64,000 nucleotides of DNA from Clostridium yunnanense (GTDB lineage Bacteria; Bacillota; Clostridia; Clostridiales; Clostridiaceae). Position 1 is the stretch's first letter. Every line of letters begins with the position of its first letter. The stretch is from the NCBI RefSeq assembly GCF_016595795.1, contig NZ_JAENHN010000026.1, positions 1-64,000 on the forward strand. The letters run 5' to 3'. The notes under the pieces are model-generated. The model made no database searches. It had not been told where the DNA came from and worked only from the letters and a program-made list of their open reading frames with translations. Below, one piece after another: positions 1-7,193 of the stretch. Both the position numbers and the translations under genes were made by a program.

Positions 1-32
1 AAAGATTCTACTTTTAAATGATTTCTACCCAT
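1..32 (-). CDS. Start of a minus-strand gene, truncated by the window edge
   Basis: Read on the minus strand, a GAAAGGTGG ribosome-binding site is followed by ATG and an open frame giving MGRNHLKVES before the window ends. Only ten codons are visible, so no function can be proposed. It is divergent from the AlaX-type gene. The call rests only on the well-spaced Shine-Dalgarno and the open frame. Confidence 0.4.
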   Translation of the reverse strand, partial: MGRNHLKVES

Positions 33-263
33 AATTCAACCACCTTTCTCCGTATGTTTAGTATTTGAAGAAAAATTGTGGTTATTCAGTATAACTTAAA
101 CTTAGACCTAGGATACCTATATATAGGATTCTAACTTCAATTGTTAGTTTATATAGTGGCAAAGATTCTAAGATATCGGCATTTTCAAACAACAATAAAT
201 TAAGTTTTTGTAATGGGAACTTATAAGTTAGATAATAAGCTAATGAAAATTGGGGGGATTAAT

Positions 264-1433
264 ATGACTGAAAAGTTATTTTATAAAGATCCATATATAT
301 GTGAAGCGGATTGCGAAATTGAAAGTATATTAGATAAAGGTGATAAATTTGAAATTGTCCTTAAAAGAACTCCTTTTTATCCAGAAGGTGGAGGACAGCC
401 AAATGATTTTGGATACATTAATGACATTGAAGTAAGTTATGTATATGAAGAAGATGACGTGATATATCACGTGGTTGATAGAAAACCGGAAGGAAGCGTA
501 GTCAAGTGTAAAGTTGATTACGAGAGAAGGGTGGATCATATCCAGCAGCATTCAGGTGAACACTTATTGTCAGCTGCCTTTTTTAAACTTTTTAGAGTAT
601 CCAATGCAGGATTCCATCTAGGAGAAGACTATGTGACAATTGATATGGAACTAAAAGATGCCACTAAAGAAATGATAAAGAGTATAGAAAAAGAAGTTAA
701 CTTATACGTATTTAAGAACGAACCAATCAAAACATATTTTTTATCAAAAGATGAGGCACTAAAGCTTCCACTTAGAAAAGAGATAAAAGCAGAAGGAAAT
801 AATATAAGAATGGTTCAAGTGGGTGAAAACACTGATTTTAGTGCTTGTTGCGGAACACATGCAAATAGAACTGGAGAGATTGGTCTTGTAAAGATAATAA
901 AGTATGAAAAATATAAAGGTATGACTAGAGTCTATTTTAAATGTGGACTCAGAGCATTAAAAGATTATCAAATAAAGCATGACTATATAGTTGATTTAAC
1001 AAGAACTCTTTCTGCAGATCCATCAGAAATAAGTAATAAGATAAAGAATCAGAAGGAAGAAATCATAGATCTTAAAAAGAAGGTTGGAAGTTTATATAGC
1101 ACTTTAGCTTTAAGTAAAGCTCAAGAACTTCTGAATGGTGCCAATGATAAATTTATAATAGCTCAATATGAAGATGAAGATTTTGAGCTTTTAGAAAAAA
1201 TATGTGATGAATTTAAAGAAAAAGATTTTATATTAATTTTAAGTTCTTTAAGATATAAAAAATTAATATTAGCCCAAAATGGAACTTTTGATTTTGAGTG
1301 TGGGAAGATATTCAAAGAAACTTTGAAAGAGTTTGGAGGCAAAGGTGGAGGAAATGCTAAAAGAGCTCAAGCTAGCTTTGAAGACAAAAACTCACTTAAT
1401 AAATATATAGAGTATTTAAAAGAAAATCTTTAA
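264..1433 (+). CDS. Alanyl-tRNA editing protein, AlaX-type (long form)
   Basis: Free-standing editing protein of the AlaX family, which hydrolyses Ser or Gly mischarged on tRNA-Ala in the cytoplasm. Residues 92-100 carry the HxxxHxxxH zinc motif (HIQQHSGEH) and residues 195-199 the CCGTH motif, as in the AlaRS second additional domain. The remaining 150 or so residues, with a coiled segment around 275-300 and a glycine-rich GGKGGG stretch near the C-terminus, match a DHHA1-type C-terminal domain, so this is the long AlaX-L form. I chose the ATG at 264 because GGGGGG lies 7 bases upstream; the open frame extends further 5' without a site. It contains no aminoacylation domain, so it is not alaS. 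The GNAT gene follows after 21 bases. Confidence 0.9.
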   Translation: MTEKLFYKDPYICEADCEIESILDKGDKFEIVLKRTPFYPEGGGQPNDFGYINDIEVSYVYEEDDVIYHVVDRKPEGSVVKCKVDYERRVDHIQQHSGEHLLSAAFFKLFRVSNAGFHLGEDYVTIDMELKDATKEMIKSIEKEVNLYVFKNEPIKTYFLSKDEALKLPLRKEIKAEGNNIRMVQVGENTDFSACCGTHANRTGEIGLVKIIKYEKYKGMTRVYFKCGLRALKDYQIKHDYIVDLTRTLSADPSEISNKIKNQKEEIIDLKKKVGSLYSTLALSKAQELLNGANDKFIIAQYEDEDFELLEKICDEFKEKDFILILSSLRYKKLILAQNGTFDFECGKIFKETLKEFGGKGGGNAKRAQASFEDKNSLNKYIEYLKENL

Positions 1434-1454
1434 AAAGAAATTGGAGGATTATTT

Positions 1455-2312
1455 TTGATAATAAAAGAATTCAGTGAACTAAACGAGGAATTAATTAATT
1501 CTATAAGAATTTTAGAAAATGTTTGTAAAGAACATGATGGTTTAAATGGGGATATGTTTTTAGACAACTCATTAAACTTTAACAAGGATATAAAAAATTT
1601 ATTTATGGCATATGAGGATGACATTTTAGTGAGTGTTTTATATATGTTCCTTCCAACTAAGGCTGAAGCAGAAATATCAGCATATACTCATCCAAAGTAT
1701 AGAAATAAAGGGTGTTTTAAAGCTTTACTTCATAGAGCAAGTGAAGAGACTAAAAAATATGGTATAAAGGATTTATTATTTGTTTGTGAGAGTCAATCAA
1801 AGGATGGAAAAGAAACTATAAAAAATCTTAAGGCTGATTATGATTTTACAGAATATCTTTTAAAATTTAATAGAGACTGTAAAAAAATAACTCCGTCAGA
1901 TTTAATTAGGATTAGAAAGGCATCTTATGATGATGCTGAAAAAATTATTGATGTTAGTGTTGATGCTTTTGATGATAGTTATGAAGTTGCTGAAAGCTTT
2001 GCAGTGAAAACTTTAGAAGCTGCAGATAGAGAAATTTATGTGGCAGAATTGAATAATCAGATTATTGGTTCATGTTCTGTAAGCTATGATGGAAATGATA
2101 TATTTTTATTTGGTTTTGCAATAGCTAAGGTTAATCAAGGTAAGGGGATGGGAAAAGAAACTCTGATGAAATTAATTGAAGTTTTATGTAGGGATGAAAG
2201 CAAAAATATTTTTATTGAAGTAGATAGTGGAAATGATATAGCTTTTAATTTATATAAAAAATGTGGTTTTGAGATAAAAACTGCTTTTGAGTACCACAGA
2301 AAAACCATGTAG
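1455..2312 (+). CDS. Two-domain GNAT family N-acetyltransferase
   Basis: Predicted cytoplasmic acyl-CoA-dependent N-acetyltransferase; substrate unknown. Two GNAT units are arranged in tandem. The first covers about residues 1-130, with an acetyl-CoA loop-like KYRNKGCFKALL. The second covers about residues 148-285, with the better-preserved NQGKGMGKETL loop and a typical NxxAFNLYKKCGFE C-terminal motif. The start is TTG, with GGAGG 8 bases upstream, and the gene sits 21 bases behind the AlaX-type gene, so the two are probably co-transcribed. Family assignment is secure; specificity cannot be read from sequence. Confidence 0.85.
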   Translation: MIIKEFSELNEELINSIRILENVCKEHDGLNGDMFLDNSLNFNKDIKNLFMAYEDDILVSVLYMFLPTKAEAEISAYTHPKYRNKGCFKALLHRASEETKKYGIKDLLFVCESQSKDGKETIKNLKADYDFTEYLLKFNRDCKKITPSDLIRIRKASYDDAEKIIDVSVDAFDDSYEVAESFAVKTLEAADREIYVAELNNQIIGSCSVSYDGNDIFLFGFAIAKVNQGKGMGKETLMKLIEVLCRDESKNIFIEVDSGNDIAFNLYKKCGFEIKTAFEYHRKTM

Positions 2313-2432
2313 TCAATAACAAAAGAATATTAATTTTATACTGATAATTACTCCATAAAAAATATGACTATAATGTACAAAAAGGGACCAAAATTGCACA
2401 TTTTTTCATATATATTAATAGGGAGGGATATT

Positions 2433-3455
2433 ATGTATAAAGGAATTGATATTTCAAATTACCAAACTAATGTTGATTATGCTCGAGTAAAAAATAGCGG
2501 AATACAAGCCGCCTATCTAAAAGCGTCTGAAGGTGTAACTTATAAAGATACGATGATGGCTACTCATTATCATGGATTAAAAGCGCAAGGCATATTAGTT
2601 GGATTCTATCACTTTTTTAGGGCAAGAAGTGTTGAAAATGCAATAGATCAAGCTAACTTTTTTGTGGAAGCAACAAAAGGATATAGTGTTGACTTAAAAT
2701 ATACCTGCGATGTAGAAACTACTGAAGGACTAGATAAAAATCTTTTAAGTAGCTGTGTTAGAACTTTTATTGATAGAGTGAAGGAATTGACTGGAGTTGA
2801 ATGTATAGTATATACGGGAAGCTACTTCTCAAAAAATAATTTAACAGAGATATTGAAAGGTACTCAATTGTGGCTAGCTCATTACACTAATGGAACACCT
2901 AGCTGGAATACGAATATTTGGGATACCTGGAGTGGATGGCAATATACCTCTTCAGGTTCAGTTAGTGGTATTTTCGGTGGGGTTGATATGAATCAATTTA
3001 AGGAAGATTTATTGACAGGAAGGACAACACCACCAGTAATACCAACTCAACCTATTGGTCAAGTAAGTGGAGCAAATGCAGTCGTAAAAAATGACTGGTT
3101 CTATGGAAGAACCATTAACGGTGATATTGAACAAGGAAGAATAGTTGACATTGGAGATAGAATAAAAATTATTGATGTTTCCTACAGTAGGCAGCTTAAC
3201 CTAATTGAATATCCTATACCAGGAGGTACAAGACAAACTTATATAAGAAATGTTGTAGCTAATATTGGTTATTTAAATGCTCCAATTTATATAAGTGGTT
3301 TTAGACAAGTATATGATAGATTTTCAGGTGCAAATATAGGAAGCGTTAATAGTGAAAATGTCATTGTTTTAGAGGACTTGGGAAATGGTAGACTAAACGT
3401 AGTATATAGTACTGACAAAGGACCATGGACTAAATCAGGAGTAATAACAAGATAA
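2433..3455 (+). CDS. GH25 lysozyme (muramidase) with C-terminal wall-binding-like domain
   Basis: Glycoside hydrolase family 25 muramidase that cleaves MurNAc-GlcNAc bonds in peptidoglycan. The catalytic barrel covers about residues 1-190: D6 in GIDISNYQ and the D93-x-E95 pair (CDVETT) are the family's acidic residues, and DMNQF closes the domain. After a Pro/Thr linker (TTPPVIPTQP, near 200) there is a roughly 120-residue C-terminal domain of beta character that I cannot name; by position it should bind wall or act as an SH3-like module. There is no signal peptide, as in clostridial autolytic lysozymes and phage endolysins, so release may need lysis or a holin. ATG 2433 is chosen for the GGGAGGG site; the open frame begins 23 codons earlier. 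No phage genes surround it. Confidence 0.88.
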   Translation: MYKGIDISNYQTNVDYARVKNSGIQAAYLKASEGVTYKDTMMATHYHGLKAQGILVGFYHFFRARSVENAIDQANFFVEATKGYSVDLKYTCDVETTEGLDKNLLSSCVRTFIDRVKELTGVECIVYTGSYFSKNNLTEILKGTQLWLAHYTNGTPSWNTNIWDTWSGWQYTSSGSVSGIFGGVDMNQFKEDLLTGRTTPPVIPTQPIGQVSGANAVVKNDWFYGRTINGDIEQGRIVDIGDRIKIIDVSYSRQLNLIEYPIPGGTRQTYIRNVVANIGYLNAPIYISGFRQVYDRFSGANIGSVNSENVIVLEDLGNGRLNVVYSTDKGPWTKSGVITR

Positions 3456-3460
3456 GAATT

Positions 3461-3493
3461 AAGCTTAGAAGTTTTTGCTTCTGAGCTTTTTTA
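3461..3493 (+). terminator. Intrinsic terminator after the lysozyme gene
   Basis: The hairpin arms AAGCTTAGAAG and CTTCTGAGCTT enclose a T-rich loop and are followed by TTTTTT. It lies 6 bases after the lysozyme stop codon. Confidence 0.85.
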
Positions 3494-3603
3494 TTGAATA
3501 AAACGGCTTCAGCAAATTTATTAATTCATTGAATGGAGTAGTACTTAAAATTTATCAAATTATAATTTTAGATTAAACCTTGATAAAACTATAAAAATAT
3601 AGC

Positions 3604-3648
3604 ATATGCGAACTTGTGTTTGCATATCGTAATGATATATATTATAAT
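3604..3648 (+). promoter_or_regulatory. Promoter with overlapping LexA/SOS-like operator
   Basis: A 10-bp inverted repeat (ATATGCGAAC-ttgt-GTTTGCATAT, one G-T pair) contains CGAACTTGTGTTTG at 3609-3622. This matches the Gram-positive LexA/DinR box core GAAC-N4-GTTY. It overlaps a -35 TTGCAT at 3620, spaced 17 bases from a -10 TATAAT at 3643. LexA bound here would block RNA polymerase. One caution is that the predicted start of transcription falls almost on the Shine-Dalgarno of the next gene. Confidence 0.6.
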
Positions 3649-3667
3649 AATATTGAGGTGATTAGTA

Positions 3668-3865
3668 ATGGATATATTAAAAAGTGCTTTAGAATTTCAT
3701 AGGCCTGTTACGATTATCTACATGGACAAAGACAGAAAAATAACAAGAAGAAATATTCAAGTATTAGGTATAAAAGGTGAGAATGTCGAAGCATTTTGCT
3801 ACCTAAGAAGACAAAAACGTTACTTTAAAAAAGAAAATATTCTTGCTGCAGAATATATACACTAA
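3668..3865 (+). CDS. Miniature WYL-domain-like protein
   Basis: A 65-residue protein that looks like a single trimmed WYL (Sm-fold) ligand-binding domain: an N-terminal helix, strands with VTIIYMDKDRKITRRNI, then the characteristic AFCYLRRQKRYFKKENI segment, equivalent to the YLxAxCxLRxxxRxFxxxRI motif of WYL proteins. No DNA-binding helix-turn-helix is attached, unlike most WYL regulators (usually about 300 residues). WYL domains are known as sensors of nucleic acid or nucleotide signals in DNA-damage and phage-defence regulators; the role here is inference. It has its own promoter with a LexA-like box, and GAGGTGAT 8 bases before ATG supports the start. It is monocistronic. Confidence 0.65.
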   Translation: MDILKSALEFHRPVTIIYMDKDRKITRRNIQVLGIKGENVEAFCYLRRQKRYFKKENILAAEYIH

Positions 3866-3977
3866 TAATTGTTGAGTTAAAAACCTTATAAAGTATTCCA
3901 ATAAAAGAAAAGTATACGTATATTGATTAGTACCTCCTATTTTAATAAAGGATAATTATATAGGTTCTAGAGAAAAT

Positions 3978-4011
3978 ATATATAGATGGATTTAATAATA
4001 CATCTATATAT
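3978..4011 (+). terminator. Hairpin, possible terminator of the mini-WYL gene
   Basis: Perfect 11-bp arms ATATATAGATG and CATCTATATAT flank a 12-base loop. Only a short T-rich tail follows, so it would be a weak terminator. The rest of the interval 3866-4124 shows nothing else I can name. Confidence 0.35.
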
Positions 4012-4124
4012 TATTGCAATTACTGAAAGCTTTTAAAATTTATTTAGGGTAAATATTTAAGATTATGAAAACTTAAGTAAGGCAATAGAAAATATATTTA
4101 TATTTAATATTGGAGGTGTGATTA

Positions 4125-4280
4125 ATGATACGCGAAATCGTAGGAGTTTCAACTTTAATAAACATGTTAGGTAATGAAAAGAAACCAAAGAAAACATTTC
4201 CTTCTAAAACTATTAGTTTTTTAGGAACAGCTACAGGTGTAGGTGTTGCAACTTATATGCTAGTAAGAAAAAAAATATAA
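4125..4280 (+). CDS. Small protein of 51 residues with a C-terminal hydrophobic segment
   Basis: A short open frame behind an excellent GGAGGTG site 8 bases before ATG. It begins MIREIVGVSTLINMLGNEKK. A basic stretch (KKPKKTFPSK) is followed by a Gly/Ala/Thr-rich hydrophobic segment (about residues 31-46) and ends in the basic VRKKI. This looks like a small membrane-associated peptide. I do not recognise a family. It is followed by a strong terminator, which supports it being an independent transcription unit. Confidence 0.55.
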   Translation: MIREIVGVSTLINMLGNEKKPKKTFPSKTISFLGTATGVGVATYMLVRKKI

Positions 4281-4307
4281 AAAAGTACTAAGTTCAATAA
4301 AATGGAA

Positions 4308-4346
4308 ATAATCCAAACTCTAAATAAAATTTAGCGTTTGGATTAT
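4308..4346 (+). terminator. Strong intrinsic terminator after the 51-residue gene
   Basis: The arms ATAATCCAAAC and GTTTGGATTAT continue inward through CTAAAT/ATTTAG, making a nearly uninterrupted stem of about 17 bp, followed by TTTGGTTTT. Confidence 0.75.
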
Positions 4347-4379
4347 TTTGGTTTTAGCATTGACCACAGTGAGTAATTT

Positions 4380-4449
4380 AAGACATATAAACTAAAGCTA
4401 AATAATTTGAAACTGAGGATATACTTCAAATTACTGATTTATATGTCTT
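4380..4449. repeat. Nested inverted repeat (cruciform-type element)
   Basis: The outer arms AAGACATATAAA and TTTATATGTCTT (12 bp, perfect) enclose inner arms TAATTTGAA and TTCAAATTA (9 bp) around the loop ACTGAGGATATAC-type centre. It has no T-tract and no coding frame. It resembles the other short palindromic elements of the window in size but not in sequence. Confidence 0.55.
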
Positions 4450-4557
4450 TAGATTAGCTACGATATTATATTGTGCATATTTTAGCATTTTATTCAAAAA
4501 AACTCCTGCTTTTATCAATCTAAAAAACGCAAATTATTAAAACTTGCTTACAGTGTT

Positions 4558-4600
4558 AAAGCGTAGAAGGACTGGAGAAAATCCAGCCCTTCTACGCTTT
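4558..4600. terminator. Bidirectional hairpin overlapping the 3' end of yjfB
   Basis: Arms of about 18 bp with one unpaired base (AAAGCGTAGAAGG-x-CTGGA against TCCAG-CCTTCTACGCTTT) enclose GAAAA. The yjfB stop codon (TAG on the minus strand, 4594-4592) lies inside the stem, so the gene encodes part of its own terminator. Confidence 0.7.
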
Positions 4601-4780
4601 AACATCTAAGTTACTACCTAGATTAGGGTTTGTGCTTAGTTCCATCATCTTAATTAGATTTTGTGAATCTTCTTTAGAACTATCAAGAGTTTTTTTTACT
4701 AATGAAATACTGACGGCTTGAGCTAAACTATCCTGCTTCATTCCTATAGATAATGACGCTATATCTGTAATAATATCCAA
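4592..4780 (-). CDS. yjfB: YjfB family putative motility protein
   Basis: A 62-residue protein matching the YjfB (putative motility protein) family of flagellated Firmicutes: an N-terminal MDIITDIASLSIGM segment, a central amphipathic helix (QAVSISLVKKTLDSSK) and a C-terminal MMELSTNPNLGSNLDVKA. The family is typically 60-70 residues, short and cytosolic, and of unknown biochemistry; members are often sigma-D dependent, but I did not see a clear sigma-D promoter. The start is TTG with AGGAG 8 bases upstream. The overlapping ATG on the same strand is out of frame. Confidence 0.8.
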   Translation of the reverse strand: MDIITDIASLSIGMKQDSLAQAVSISLVKKTLDSSKEDSQNLIKMMELSTNPNLGSNLDVKA

Positions 4781-4816
4781 GATATCATCTCCTATATGAA
4801 TATATAAATAAACGTA

Positions 4817-4886
4817 ATACCACTATCTTTAAACTTATTAAATTATAGGGGATTCTATGAAAAAATATTGTTTAAAGAAGTGGTAT
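4817..4886. repeat. Imperfect palindromic element between yjfB and yitT
   Basis: The arms ATACCACTATCTTTAAAC and GTTTAAAGAAGTGGTAT are nearly complementary across about 70 bp. The outer TACCACT/AGTGGTA resembles the ends of repeat family 1, so this may be a diverged relative. No gene is seen in 4781-4977. Confidence 0.4.
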
Positions 4887-4977
4887 ATTTAATATATCGT
4901 AATAAAAATAAGAAACTTAACCAATAAAGATCAACATTTGGATAAATAGGCATAAAACATTAAAAAAATTTTAAACA

Positions 4978-5006
4978 TTGACAGAAGGCCCAACTTTGGA
5001 TAATAT
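4978..5006 (+). promoter_or_regulatory. Sigma-A promoter of the first yitT gene
   Basis: A -35 TTGACA and a -10 TAATAT are separated by 17 bases. Transcription would begin near 5013, leaving a leader of about 165 bases before the start codon. Confidence 0.7.
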
Positions 5007-5012
5007 TATGTT

Positions 5013-5126
5013 ATAAATAAAAGACGTTCGCAGAAAAGTGTTTCTGTGTAATGAGAGCATATAAATCTTAAATTGTTAATTGGTGAAGGAAGCCTGTTAC
5101 ATATTTTGATTTATGTGCTCTTTTTT
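5013..5126 (+). ncRNA. Structured leader with attenuator-type terminator before yitT
   Basis: The leader holds a small hairpin (CAGAAA-agtg-TTTCTG, 5031-5046) and then a large hairpin with 15-base arms, GAGAGCATATAAATC at 5053 and GATTTATGTGCTCTT at 5108. TTTTTT follows, and the unpaired 40-base loop contains GGTGAAGGAAGCCTG. Terminators placed between promoter and gene are usual for riboswitches and attenuators. I compared it by eye with purine, SAM, TPP, FMN, cobalamin, glycine, lysine, THF, ZTP, fluoride, preQ1 and T-box signatures and found no convincing match. Confidence 0.5.
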
Positions 5127-5179
5127 GTTGAAAATAACTTGGACATTTTCTTATGTTAAATGACGGGAGGAGACATTAC

Positions 5180-6025
5180 ATGAAAAATAAAATTAAAGAT
5201 TTTTTACTGCTTTTTATTGGATCTGTTTTAGTAGCTTTAGGAACATATTTTTTTCTAGCACCAAATAAGATAGCTGCAGGTGGAATAAGTGGTATAGCTA
5301 TTATTATTAATAGTTTAATACCTAGTCTTCCAATAGGTGGGCTTATGATGTGTATGGAAGTGATATTGTTTTTAGTAGGTATCCTGGTGATTGGACCTTT
5401 TTTTGGTGGAAAAACAATATTTTGTAGTTTTTCTATTTCTGGAGCTATACTAATTTTAGAAGAAGTATTTCCTAATATTAAACCTATAAGTGATGATGTG
5501 CTAATACAGCTAATTTTTGGAGTGTTAATTTGTGGACTAGGTATGGGAATAGTTTTTAATCAAAATGCATCAACTGGTGGAACTGATATAATAGCAAAGA
5601 TAATTAACAAGTATTTCAATATATCTATTGGCAACTCACTTCTAGCTGCAGATATTATTATAACTATTGCAGCTACATCAATTTTTGGGATTAACATAGG
5701 CCTTTATTCAATACTTGGTGTAATAATAAACTGTACACTTATAGACAAAGTAATTAAAACTTTAAACACATATAAGCAAGTTGCAATAATAAGTTCCCAA
5801 GGTGAAGAAATTAAAAGATATATAATGGATATATTAGAAAGAAGTGCAACGATTTACTATGCAAAAGGTGCTTATAATAACAATGAAAGTGAAGTCATAA
5901 CTACAGTTCTTAGTAGAAAACAGTTTGTTCAGTTGAAGGAGTATATTAGCAGTATTGATGATAGAGCTTTTATTACAATTAATGAAGTCCATGAGGTAGT
6001 TGGTGAAGGTTTTACATTTAGTTAA
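5180..6025 (+). CDS. YitT family membrane protein (paralogue 1)
   Basis: A polytopic inner-membrane protein of the YitT family: five to six hydrophobic segments in residues 8-190 (including the GGISGIAIII and GTDIIAKI signature regions) and a cytoplasmic DUF2179 domain in about 205-281 ending FITINEVHEVVGEGF. The transport or signalling role of the family is not settled. ATG 5180 is preferred because GGGAGGAG lies 6-7 bases upstream; the frame is open nine codons further. It is preceded by a terminator-type leader, so expression may be conditional. A second copy lies at 22507. Confidence 0.85.
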   Translation: MKNKIKDFLLLFIGSVLVALGTYFFLAPNKIAAGGISGIAIIINSLIPSLPIGGLMMCMEVILFLVGILVIGPFFGGKTIFCSFSISGAILILEEVFPNIKPISDDVLIQLIFGVLICGLGMGIVFNQNASTGGTDIIAKIINKYFNISIGNSLLAADIIITIAATSIFGINIGLYSILGVIINCTLIDKVIKTLNTYKQVAIISSQGEEIKRYIMDILERSATIYYAKGAYNNNESEVITTVLSRKQFVQLKEYISSIDDRAFITINEVHEVVGEGFTFS

Positions 6026-6028
6026 CTT

Positions 6029-6126
6029 AGAGTTCCTATGTAGAAACTTAATTTATACTTGTTCGAAAATCCCGGCTTCTGGGGATTATCGGGCATGTAT
6101 AAATTAATAGTTGAGATTGGAACTCT
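6029..6126. repeat. Palindromic repeat family 2, copy 1
   Basis: A 98-bp element with ends AGAGTTCC/GGAACTCT, an inner TTAATTTATACTTG pairing with CATGTATAAATTAA, and a CGAAAATCCCG/GGGGATTATCGGG centre. Copies 2 and 3 lie at 25543 and 57312. It begins 4 bases after the yitT stop codon and could also act as its terminator. Confidence 0.75.
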
Positions 6127-6174
6127 ATAAAAATAAATAAATTGAATTTTTAAAGTTATCATATTATGAATTCT

Positions 6175-6213
6175 AAAGGCTAGTAAATAACACTAAATTA
6201 TTTACTAGCCTTT
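6175..6213. terminator. Terminator hairpin downstream of yitT
   Basis: Perfect 16-bp arms AAAGGCTAGTAAATAA and TTATTTACTAGCCTTT enclose a 7-base loop. The T-run on the plus strand is short and interrupted. Confidence 0.6.
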
Positions 6214-6374
6214 AACTTTGCAAAAAAAAAGTTTTTTGTTCGACAATCTTCCTGTAAATCTGCGGTGAAAATACTTTATAATATACAAGTATGTATATTT
6301 ATACTAAAAAAGTGTTTAAAGTTACGTGGCTTTTTATTCATATATTACAGAGGTATCTATTAGGGGGAGTTAGA

Positions 6375-7121
6375 GTGCTTAAAAATTTTTTTTATAATAT
6401 AGATAGAGTGAGAGGTTTTGTAAATAAAGTAATAATTATTTTGCTGATACTTAGTGCTGCTTTGTTATATACTTTCGGGCTATCGGTAGTAATGGACAAG
6501 TTAGTGGTTAGTAATAGGATTGCAGAAAGCTTCTTGATTGTAAATAGCAAATTTAATACTATAGTTTATTCCACCATACCAATTGTTATTATTATAATGC
6601 TAGTTTTGTATGTTGCAATCTTAATGCTCATAAATCGAGAGGGATCCTATATATTTCAGTTTGGCCAGATTAATAAGATTCCACAAAAAAGGAAATTTGG
6701 ATTATTAAAATTTAGTTTTATATTTGTTTTTATTCTTTTAATCCTTAGCTTCTGGTTTTACTATACTGTGAAGAATTATTATGAACTTTTGCCCAGTAAG
6801 ATAGTACGACATAATATTATTGAGTCCAAAGAACTTACATATAACTATGGAGATATAAAATACTGTGATATTAAGATAAAGACTAGAGGAAAGAACGATT
6901 CGAAATTAGTATATAATATTAAATTTAATGATGGAAGTTCGTTTGACGCAGCTCATAACATTTATAATGAAGGAAGCTATATAGGAGCGATTGGCGTATT
7001 GGATAATATAATATTAGATAAAAAAATCAAAAAAAATATAGACAAACAAAATTATTATTTGTTGCTTAATGGTAAGGATGAAGATGAAATAAAGATTTAT
7101 CAAAGAATTTTCAATGAATAA
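6375..7121 (+). CDS. Unrecognised membrane protein
   Basis: A 248-residue protein with three predicted membrane segments, about residues 15-37, 60-85 and 112-135, and a charged C-terminal domain of about 110 residues. I do not recognise the family. The GTG at 6375 is preferred because AGGGGGAG sits 5-6 bases upstream; the frame is open 28 codons further 5' without a ribosome-binding site. It ends 72 bases before a GNAT gene on the same strand. Confidence 0.65.
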   Translation: MLKNFFYNIDRVRGFVNKVIIILLILSAALLYTFGLSVVMDKLVVSNRIAESFLIVNSKFNTIVYSTIPIVIIIMLVLYVAILMLINREGSYIFQFGQINKIPQKRKFGLLKFSFIFVFILLILSFWFYYTVKNYYELLPSKIVRHNIIESKELTYNYGDIKYCDIKIKTRGKNDSKLVYNIKFNDGSSFDAAHNIYNEGSYIGAIGVLDNIILDKKIKKNIDKQNYYLLLNGKDEDEIKIYQRIFNE

Positions 7122-7193
7122 AAGTTTTAAGATTGAAATATAGAAAGGTTAATTTGTATAACTTTATTTATATATTAGACAGGGGATTTATAT

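Noticed and set aside
33-263. Possible T-box or riboswitch upstream of the AlaX-type gene
   Set aside because: No T-box sequence (TGGNACCGCG-like) or terminator-antiterminator pair was found; only a CCTATATATAGG palindrome at 116-127 is present.
2433-3455. Lysozyme gene as part of a prophage
   Set aside because: No integrase, capsid, tail, portal or terminase genes are near it; the small holin-like gene is 22 kb away.
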